15,943 nucleotides of DNA from Brevundimonas sp. (GTDB lineage Bacteria > Pseudomonadota > Alphaproteobacteria > Caulobacterales > Caulobacteraceae), in the NCBI GenBank assembly GCA_020253595.1, contig JADCBH010000141.1:1-15943 (forward strand), in the 5' to 3' direction. Below are positions 6,177 to 12,046 of the stretch, piece by piece (position 1 is the first letter of the stretch; each line of letters opens with the position of its first letter). The position numbers were made by a program, and so were the translations under genes. The notes beneath the pieces were generated by a model that worked only from the letters and a program-made list of their open reading frames with translations, made no database searches and was not told the origin of the DNA.

Positions 6177-7511
6177 TCAGGTCCGCTGGAAGGGATAGAA
6201 GCCTGATCCCAGTCCGATCAGTCCCGTGAGCTCATCCAGCGCAGCGCGGCTCTCGTCGATCAGGTTCGGATCGGCCAGGTCAGCGGGGGTCAGGCGTTCG
6301 CGATAGTGATGCTCGGCCCAGGTGCTGAGGCGGGCGTGCAGGTCTTCGGTAATGCGCATCGCCGGGTTGGTCGCGGCCAGCTCGGCCTCGGTCAGGACGA
6401 CGCGCAGGCGCAGGCAGGCGGGGCCGCCGCCGTTGCGCATCGACTGGCGCACGTCGACGTATTCGACCCGGCCGATGGGGCCGTTGGAGGCGACCAGGCC
6501 TTGCGCGACCGCGTGGCTGCGTGGGTTGTCGCGGGTCTCGGTCGGACAGATCAGGGTCAGGCGGTCTTCGCCCGGCAGGCTGACCAGCATGGAGTTGAAC
6601 AGATAGCTGGAGATGGCGTCTGCCAGCGGCAGGTCGGCGGCAGAGACCTCAACGAAGATCGGCTCGAACCCTTCAGCGGCGGCGCGGATCGCGGTGTGCG
6701 TGGCGGTCGTGTCTTCGAAGGCCAGCTCGTGGTGGAACAGGGTCTCAAGCGCGCCGACGCAGACCACGTCGTTGTGGAAGGTGCCGCCTGCGATGGCGGC
6801 GCGGGCTTGCTGGGCCAGGACCGCGCCCGACGCGCCGTGACGGCGGGCGATGGCCTCGGACGCCTGGCGCGTCTGGCGGGCGGGGAAGGGGCCGTCCCAC
6901 GACTCGAAGGCGTCGCGCCCCCAGACCAGCAGGTTGACGCCGGGCGAACCGTGATCCGCACACAGACGGACGTGGTTGGCTGCGCCCTCGTCGGCGAGGT
7001 GGGCGACAGGCGACAGGGCGTCGTGGACGGCGAACCGGGCGGGGTCGCGGAACAGGGCCTCCAGCGACCGCTTAGTCTGGGCATGCTCCAGGCTGCGGTG
7101 CAGGTTGGTAACGAGATTGGCCGGCGTGAAGTGGACCCGGCCATCAGCGCTGTCAGCGCTGGGCGTCACGGTCGCCGCGTTGGCGGCCCACATGGGGCTG
7201 GCTGAGCAGGCGGCGGCGGCGAAGCTGGGAGCGTCTTTCCACGCGCGTTCCAATACGGCGGCGTCGGATCCGGCAAAGCCGAGGCTTCGCAGGAAGGGGA
7301 TGTTCGGTCGCTCGTGCGGGGGCAGGACGAACTGCGGCAGGCCCAGGTCCGCGAGCCGCTTCATCTTGTCGAGGCCTTGGAGGACCGCCGCCCGCGGGTT
7401 GGACGCCTCTCCCTTGTTCAGGCTGGAGGCGAGGTTGCCGGGGCTGAGGCCGGCGTAGGAATGCGTCGGACCGATCAGGCCGTCGGCGTTGGCTTCGACG
7501 GCGGGGGTCAT
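6177..7511 (-). CDS. astB: N-succinylarginine dihydrolase
   Basis: A 444-residue AstB enzyme, second step of the AST pathway: N2-succinyl-L-arginine + 2 H2O gives N2-succinyl-L-ornithine + CO2 + 2 NH3. The length matches E. coli AstB (447). The N-terminus reads DGLIGPTHSYAGLSPGNLAS, very like the E. coli protein. The pentein-fold catalytic triad is visible as Glu175 (DEGAANH), His246 (FHNDVVCVG) and Cys366 (NGGGPACLRLRV), in line with Glu174, His248 and Cys365 of E. coli. The conserved QSMRNGGGPACLRLRV block is intact. The start is fixed by a perfect GGAGG ribosome site 7 nt upstream, which lies inside an inverted repeat filling the astD-astB gap. Gene order A-D-B is the same as in E. coli astCADBE. 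Confidence 0.96.
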   Translation of the reverse strand: MTPAVEANADGLIGPTHSYAGLSPGNLASSLNKGEASNPRAAVLQGLDKMKRLADLGLPQFVLPPHERPNIPFLRSLGFAGSDAAVLERAWKDAPSFAAAACSASPMWAANAATVTPSADSADGRVHFTPANLVTNLHRSLEHAQTKRSLEALFRDPARFAVHDALSPVAHLADEGAANHVRLCADHGSPGVNLLVWGRDAFESWDGPFPARQTRQASEAIARRHGASGAVLAQQARAAIAGGTFHNDVVCVGALETLFHHELAFEDTTATHTAIRAAAEGFEPIFVEVSAADLPLADAISSYLFNSMLVSLPGEDRLTLICPTETRDNPRSHAVAQGLVASNGPIGRVEYVDVRQSMRNGGGPACLRLRVVLTEAELAATNPAMRITEDLHARLSTWAEHHYRERLTPADLADPNLIDESRAALDELTGLIGLGSGFYPFQRT

Positions 7512-7514
7512 CGT

Positions 7515-7630
7515 TCTCCCTCCCCTTTATGGGGAGGGTGGTCGCGCAGCGACCGGGTGGGGTGCGAATGGACGGACGGGCCCCACCCTGACCGCTTCGC
7601 GGTCGTCCCTCCCCATGAAGGGGAGGGAGA
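7515..7630. repeat. 116-bp nested inverted repeat element (REP/MITE-like) in the astD-astB gap
   Basis: The outer arms, 7515-7538 and 7607-7630, are inverted copies of each other over 24 bp with one mismatch. Each arm also contains its own small palindrome (CTCCCC, 5-nt loop, GGGGAG). Inside lie GGTCGC-gca-GCGACC (7540-7554) and GACCGC-ttc-GCGGTC (7590-7604), plus GGGTGGGG (7555-7562) pairing with CCCCACCC (7581-7588) around an 18-nt loop. The element takes up 116 of the 133 intergenic bases. From memory, similar CTCCCTCCCC...GGGGAGGGAG palindromes are common between genes in Caulobacterales, but the copy number cannot be checked here. No T-run follows any stem, so it is not a standard terminator. 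No second copy is seen in the window. Confidence 0.85.
7518..7525 (-). promoter_or_regulatory. astB ribosome-binding site embedded in the inverted repeat
   Basis: Read on the minus strand, this is GGGGAGGG, containing a perfect GGAGG core (7519-7523) that ends 7 nt before the astB ATG (7509-7511). It lies inside the left outer arm of the repeat. In the mRNA it can pair with the other arm or with the local CTCCCC, so its availability may depend on RNA folding or on ribosomes arriving from astD. Confidence 0.75.
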
Positions 7631-7644
7631 GACGTGTCTCACCC

Positions 7645-9111
7645 TCACGACCTCAGCCCCTTCATCTCGCCCTCGATGTTCCTGACCGCACCGGCCTCGA
7701 AGCTGGCGACAGGATAGGCGCAGTAGTCGGCAGCGTAGTAGGCGCTGGGTCGATGGTTGCCGCTGGCGCCCAGGCCGCCGAAAGGCATGTCGCCGGCCGC
7801 ACCAGTGGTCGGGCGGTTGAAGTTCACCACGCCTGCGCGGATGCGGCGGATGAAGCGGTCCCAGTTGGCGGGATCGTCACTGACCAAGCCTGCCGATAGG
7901 CCGTAGCGCGTTGCGTTGGCTGCGGCGATGGTATCGTCGAACGAAGCCACCCGGGTCACCGACAGGAAAGGCGCAAACATCTCCTCATCGGGAACGTCAA
8001 CGCCGGTGACGTCGAGGATGGCTGGCCGCACGAAGGCGGCGGGCAGGTTGTCGACCGGGCCGGAAGGGCGGATGACCTTTGCGCCCATGCCAATGCGCTG
8101 CTGAAGCGCGGAGAGCGCCTGTTCGGCAGCGCGCTTGGAGATCAGTGGGCCGCCGTAAGGCTCGGGCGTCGAGTCCCAAGGGGCGAAGATCAACCGATCC
8201 ACAAACCCGTCGACGGCCGCGATGATGGCGTCCCCTGCGGGGCCCTCTGGCAGGATCAGCCGACGGGCGCAGCTGCACCTCTGGCCGGTGGTGACGAAGG
8301 CGGACTGAACGATGATGCCCGCGACCGCCTCGGCGTCGGCCGCGTCCCAGACCACAAGCGGGTTGTTGCCGCCCAGTTCCAGAGCCAGGATCACATGCGG
8401 ATCGTCGGCGAACTTCTTGCGGAAATGCGAGCCTGCCGCGCCTGACCCGGTGAACATCAGGGCGTCGATCGGCTGGTCCAGAAGAGTGGCCCCGACGTCG
8501 CGACCGCCCTGGACGAGGTTGAAGACCCCGGCGGGCAGATCGGCTTCCGCCAGGCATTCCGCGATCAGCTGGCCCGCATACGGCGTCTCCTCCGACGGCT
8601 TGAACACGACGGTGTCACCGGCCAGCAGGGCCGGGACAATGTGGCCGTTGGGCAGATGGCCCGGGAAGTTGAACGGCCCCAGCACCGCCGCCACGCCATG
8701 CGGTCGGTGACGCAGGGTGGCGAGCCCGAAGGCGGTCTCGGCGGTGCGTTCGCCCGTGCGTTCGTCGTAGGCCCGGATGGAGATGTCGACCTTGCCCGCC
8801 ATGGCGCCGAGCTCGGCGGTGGTTTCCCACAGGGCCTTGCCGGTCTCGCGGCTGATGGCCTCGGCGAAGGCGGGAGCCCGGGCTTTCAGCGCGGCCTGAT
8901 ACCGCTTCATCGCCGCGATTCGATCCGCGCGCGGCCGGTCGGCCCAGTCGGGGAAGGCGGCACGGGCAGCGGCGACGGCGTGTCCGACCTGATCGGTCGA
9001 GGCCTCGTTTCCGCGCCAGACGCGCGCCTCGGTCGCAGGATCGAAGGAGGCGAATCCATCGCCGCGCCCGTCGGTCCACTGGCCATCGATGTAGAGGCGT
9101 CCGTCCGTCAT
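7645..9111 (-). CDS. astD: N-succinylglutamate 5-semialdehyde dehydrogenase
   Basis: A 488-residue aldehyde dehydrogenase, fourth step of the AST pathway: N-succinyl-L-glutamate 5-semialdehyde + NAD+ + H2O gives N-succinyl-L-glutamate + NADH. The length is close to E. coli AstD (492). Superfamily residues are visible: the oxyanion Asn148 in GPFNFPGHLPNGH, cofactor Lys171 in FKPSEETP, the FTGSGAAGSHF turn (220-230), general base Glu245 in ELGGNNPLV, and nucleophile Cys279 in TTGQRCSCARRL. The FNFPGHLPNGHIVPALLAGD block and the ELGGNNP motif are typical of AstD rather than of generic aldehyde dehydrogenases. The start lies 7 bp after the astA stop with only a weak ribosome site, so translational coupling to astA is likely. 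The downstream gap holds the 116-bp inverted repeat. Confidence 0.95.
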   Translation of the reverse strand: MTDGRLYIDGQWTDGRGDGFASFDPATEARVWRGNEASTDQVGHAVAAARAAFPDWADRPRADRIAAMKRYQAALKARAPAFAEAISRETGKALWETTAELGAMAGKVDISIRAYDERTGERTAETAFGLATLRHRPHGVAAVLGPFNFPGHLPNGHIVPALLAGDTVVFKPSEETPYAGQLIAECLAEADLPAGVFNLVQGGRDVGATLLDQPIDALMFTGSGAAGSHFRKKFADDPHVILALELGGNNPLVVWDAADAEAVAGIIVQSAFVTTGQRCSCARRLILPEGPAGDAIIAAVDGFVDRLIFAPWDSTPEPYGGPLISKRAAEQALSALQQRIGMGAKVIRPSGPVDNLPAAFVRPAILDVTGVDVPDEEMFAPFLSVTRVASFDDTIAAANATRYGLSAGLVSDDPANWDRFIRRIRAGVVNFNRPTTGAAGDMPFGGLGASGNHRPSAYYAADYCAYPVASFEAGAVRNIEGEMKGLRS

Positions 9112-9118
9112 GGGGTTC

Positions 9119-10126
9119 TCACGTCTTCACCCGGACGATCGCTCCGTCGCCGAGCTTCAGCGCCGTAGCCACTTCGGCTGTCAGGCGCACGGTTTCGCCT
9201 TCGATCTGGGCCTTGGCCCGGACCGCGCGGAAGGCGGAGACGCTATCGGTCGAAATCAGGGCAGGCAGTTCCGCATCCACGTCGTCGGTAACGCGGACCG
9301 TCAGTCGGCGAGCGTCGCGGACGGTGCGGATGTGATCGCGTTGGCACGATACGGTCGGGCCAGCATCGAAAATGTCGACCAGGCCGTTGGGACGGAAACC
9401 CTCGGATTCCAGCAGCGCCATCGCCGCCACCCCTTGCGGATGGACCTTGCCGATCACCGCCCGTGCAGGCTCCGGCAAAAGATCGACGTAGATGGGATGC
9501 CGCGGTGCCAGATCGAGGATGAACTGCTTGTCGGTCGAGCCCGTCATCAGGTCGGCTTGATCGAACTCCATCGGGAAGAACTTGTGTGCCACGTGGTCCC
9601 AGAAAGGGCAGGCCCCGTCGGGGGTGAAGACCCCCCGCAACTCGGCCAGGACCATCTCGGCGAACAGGTCGGGTTCGGCGCCGATCAGCATGTAGCGCGA
9701 CTGGCTCAGCAGGCGGCCGGCACCACCCTTTCGCCGATCGGCCTTCAGGAACAGGGAGCCGACCTCGGTCCAGCCGGTGCATTCGTTGACCATTTGCAGC
9801 GTCTGGTGATCCAGCCGGATGTTCAGTGACGGCGATGACGCGGCGTGGTTGGCGAGACGGAACGAGAAGAAAGGCCGGTCCAGCCCAACGGCTGCCTTGA
9901 CCGAAGCGATGCCGTCGACGTCGCCCGTGTCGGTTTCCTCCATCATGAGCGTGTACCAGCGCTCGCGGGGGGGCATGACGCCGGCGAAGCTTTCGCGGCT
10001 CACGTCCAGGCGTTTCACCAGTTGATCCGGATCTTCGGGCAGGCTGGTGAAGCCTGGCCCCGAAAGAATGGCCAGCTCCAAAAGGTGATCCAGGTCCGCG
10101 GGACCGGCGGGGCGAACGACCAGCAT
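9119..10126 (-). CDS. astA: Arginine N-succinyltransferase
   Basis: A 335-residue AstA enzyme, first step of the AST pathway: succinyl-CoA + L-arginine gives N2-succinyl-L-arginine + CoA. E. coli AstA has 344 residues. Family features are the N-terminal VVRPAGPADLDHLLELA, the GFTSLP segment, the CoA-binding region LFLKADRRKGGAGRLLSQSR (125-144), MVLAELRGVFTPDG (158-171) and KVHPQGVAAMALLESEGF (227-244). The last contains His229, the same number as the proton-donor His of E. coli AstA. The start ATG has GGAG 8 nt upstream. The hydrolase gene ends 43 bp upstream in the same direction. In some Pseudomonas the enzyme is made of two paralogous subunits (AruF/AruG). Only one copy is present here, as in E. 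coli. Confidence 0.96.
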   Translation of the reverse strand: MLVVRPAGPADLDHLLELAILSGPGFTSLPEDPDQLVKRLDVSRESFAGVMPPRERWYTLMMEETDTGDVDGIASVKAAVGLDRPFFSFRLANHAASSPSLNIRLDHQTLQMVNECTGWTEVGSLFLKADRRKGGAGRLLSQSRYMLIGAEPDLFAEMVLAELRGVFTPDGACPFWDHVAHKFFPMEFDQADLMTGSTDKQFILDLAPRHPIYVDLLPEPARAVIGKVHPQGVAAMALLESEGFRPNGLVDIFDAGPTVSCQRDHIRTVRDARRLTVRVTDDVDAELPALISTDSVSAFRAVRAKAQIEGETVRLTAEVATALKLGDGAIVRVKT

Positions 10127-10169
10127 CAGCCGATCTCCGCCGAATTGATGCGCGCGAAGGAGGACCTCA

Positions 10170-11420
10170 TCAAAGCGTCTCCATCCGCAGACGCTTGAGG
10201 GCGTGGGCGTCGATCTCGCCGGATCCGATCTTGCAGAGCATGAGCAAGGAAAGCTGCGCCCGTTCGACGAAGCTTTCGGGCCAGGCGAACTCTTTCGGCG
10301 AATGGATCAGGCCGCCCCGGACGCCAAGGGTGTCGATGTTGGGCAGGCCAGCCGCATGCAGGTTATTGCCCTCGCAGACGCCGCCTGAAGGCGACCAGGC
10401 GATCGTCTGGCCCAGCAGAGCCCCGGTCTGACGAACGGCCTCGAACAGAGCTGTCTGGGCTGCGTCCATCGGTTTCGGAGGGCGAGTGAAGCCCCCGTGC
10501 AAGGCAAGCGTCAGCCCCTCGAACGGCGGAGAGGCCGCGATTTCGTCGATGGCCGCCTTGATCCAGTCGGCCGAGGCGCGGTCCGGAACACGCACGTTGA
10601 AGCGGACGACGGCGTTGTCGGCCACGACGTTCAGCGCCCCGCCGCCGGAGATTCGAGCGACATTGACGGTCACGCCGTCTCGCTGGCCATTCAGTCCATG
10701 CAACGCCGCCGCGATCATGGACGCGCCGACCACGGCGTTGCGTCCCTCGTCGAAGGCCCGGCCTGCGTGGGCGGCCTTGCCGGTCACGATCAGGTGGAAG
10801 TTGCCGCTGCCCTTCCTCGCGCCGGCCAGGGTGCCGTCCGCCAGCGCGGGTTCGTAGGTCATCCCGACGTGACCGCGTGCGCCGAGTTCGGCCAGCAACG
10901 GTGCCGAGGCGGGTGAACCGATTTCCTCGTCGGGTGACAGCAGAACCGTCCAGCCGACGCGCTCCCGTTCCGGATGGGTCTCGAAGGCTTCCAGTGCACC
11001 CAGCATGACGGAGATCCCGCCCTTCATATCGGCGATCCCGGGCCCGTTCAGGGCACCGTCGGCGCGCGCAGTCACGGTCTGGAACGCGCTGTCAGACGGA
11101 TAGACAGTGTCGTAATGGCCTGTCAGCACGATCTGAATCGGGGCCTGCGGCCGCGCGGTGATCTGCAGGGCGTCGGCGCGCGCCTGAGACTTCAGCGAGC
11201 CGTCGTCGGCGACCGTCGAGAAGCCCTGCGTCGGCACCCGGATGACCTCGGCCGGCAAGCGGGCGGTCTCGGTCTCAAGCAGGGCGAGGGTGGCCTCCAG
11301 CCCTTCGGCGTGGTCGCTGCCGGAGTTGACGTTGGCCCAAGAGATCGCGCGGTCGACAAGGACTGCGCCCCCCCGCCCGACCAGGTCGAGGGCGGCATGA
11401 TCCTGCTGAAGAATCCGCAT
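10170..11420 (-). CDS. M20-family metallopeptidase, carboxypeptidase G2-like; candidate succinylglutamate desuccinylase
   Basis: A 416-residue di-zinc hydrolase of the M20/CPG2/ArgE/DapE group. The full metal and catalytic set is present: His102 and Asp104 (GHYDTVYP), bridging Asp131 (GPGIADMKGG), base Glu165 and ligand Glu166 (SPDEEIGS), Glu190 (TYEP) and His373 (LIHSPKE). His218 (AAHAGRAFDEGRNA) marks the dimerisation domain. Spacing from His102 to Asp131, Glu166 and Glu190 is the same as in carboxypeptidase G2 (His112, Asp141, Glu176, Glu200). The ligand Glu190, rather than Asp, is also CPG2-like. CPG2 splits amides of C-terminal glutamate, the same bond type as in N-succinylglutamate. Leading the ast run where astE is absent, it may perform the final step: succinylglutamate + H2O gives succinate + glutamate. 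That role is inferred. No signal peptide is seen, so it should be cytoplasmic. Confidence 0.85.
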   Translation of the reverse strand: MRILQQDHAALDLVGRGGAVLVDRAISWANVNSGSDHAEGLEATLALLETETARLPAEVIRVPTQGFSTVADDGSLKSQARADALQITARPQAPIQIVLTGHYDTVYPSDSAFQTVTARADGALNGPGIADMKGGISVMLGALEAFETHPERERVGWTVLLSPDEEIGSPASAPLLAELGARGHVGMTYEPALADGTLAGARKGSGNFHLIVTGKAAHAGRAFDEGRNAVVGASMIAAALHGLNGQRDGVTVNVARISGGGALNVVADNAVVRFNVRVPDRASADWIKAAIDEIAASPPFEGLTLALHGGFTRPPKPMDAAQTALFEAVRQTGALLGQTIAWSPSGGVCEGNNLHAAGLPNIDTLGVRGGLIHSPKEFAWPESFVERAQLSLLMLCKIGSGEIDAHALKRLRMETL

Positions 11421-11473
11421 GACCTGCTTCTAGCCGCCCCCGCGACAAAGGTGAACCCCGCCTCGGTGTTCCT

Positions 11474-11501
11474 ATTGTGTAAGGGCTCCTTGTCATGTAA
11501 A
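11474..11501 (-). promoter_or_regulatory. Putative ast operon promoter (minus strand)
   Basis: On the minus strand TTTACA (11496-11501, 5 of 6 consensus bases) is followed after 16 bp by CACAAT (11474-11479, 4 of 6). It reads toward the M20 hydrolase gene, whose ATG is about 54 bp downstream of the -10. An imperfect palindrome (11488-11503, CCTT..CATG..AAGG) overlaps the -35. It is the best candidate in the only sizeable gap upstream of the six-gene run, but the spacer is one base short of ideal. Confidence 0.4.
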
Positions 11502-11514
11502 GGACCATTGTCAT
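11490..11514. repeat. Pair of TTGTCAT direct repeats in the divergent promoter region
   Basis: TTGTCAT occurs at 11490-11496 and again at 11508-11514, offset by 18 bp, and the bases following each copy are partly similar (GTAAAGG and TTGCAGG). The copies flank the likely -35 element of the ast promoter and lie just upstream of the plus-strand membrane-protein gene. They could be half-sites for a regulator acting on both genes. No regulator gene is nearby and the motif matches no operator I can name. Confidence 0.35.
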
Positions 11515-11530
11515 TTGCAGGGAGGACCCA

Positions 11531-12046
11531 ATGGCCAGCTTGATCACCGGCATGAACCCCACCGCGCCGATCCGCACTGAAGCGGAGGCCGAGGCGGCAG
11601 CGAAGGCGAGCGCGATCTCGATCTTCATCGGCGTGATTGTGGCTGCGGTAAGCATCGCCTGGTCGCTGGCCAATCCTGCGGCGATGCAGGACGCGGTCGC
11701 CTCTGCCGCCGGAAGCGATGTGAACGCCGAAGCCGCCGCCATGGGGGCGCAGGTGGCCATCTATGCCACGGGTGGTCTCGCCGTCCTTCAACTGATCCTT
11801 GGGTTTGTCCAGTGGCGCAACCCGGGCAAGTTCATGGCCATCCTGTTCCTGGTGCTGCTCGCCTATGGCATCCTCTCGACGGCGGCGACGCCGTTGCTGG
11901 TCGGAATGGTCCCGAATGCGCCGGTGGTTCCTGTCTGGCAGATCGCCTTGTCGCTGGTGATCATGGTCGTGCAGGTCGTACTGCATATCGCCGGCCTGCG
12001 CGGCATCAATAAGCTGGACAAGCTCCAGATGGACTCCGCGCGCTAG
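11531..12046 (+). CDS. Small four-TM integral membrane protein of unknown function
   Basis: A 171-residue protein with four likely membrane helices at about 27-48, 72-93, 101-125 and 132-155. An Ala/Glu-rich N-terminus (residues 15-28) precedes helix 1, and a short acidic loop separates helices 1 and 2. I do not recognise a characterised family. The start is well supported by AGGGAGGA with GGAGG at 11521-11525, 5 nt before the ATG. It is divergent from the ast run and shares a 110-bp control region with it. Its TAG stop shares a CTAG palindrome with the stop of the convergent tamB gene. A link to arginine metabolism is possible from position only. Confidence 0.8.
   Translation: MASLITGMNPTAPIRTEAEAEAAAKASAISIFIGVIVAAVSIAWSLANPAAMQDAVASAAGSDVNAEAAAMGAQVAIYATGGLAVLQLILGFVQWRNPGKFMAILFLVLLAYGILSTAATPLLVGMVPNAPVVPVWQIALSLVIMVVQVVLHIAGLRGINKLDKLQMDSAR

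Noticed and set aside
6306..7205. 299-codon plus-strand open frame antisense to astB
   Set aside because: It is low-complexity Gly/Ala/Arg-rich translation with no recognisable domain, lying over a fully conserved AstB. It is a codon-position shadow.
7540..7604. Internal hairpins of the repeat as a rho-independent terminator after astD
   Set aside because: The stems are strong but no T-run follows on either strand, and astB continues in the same direction directly behind the element.
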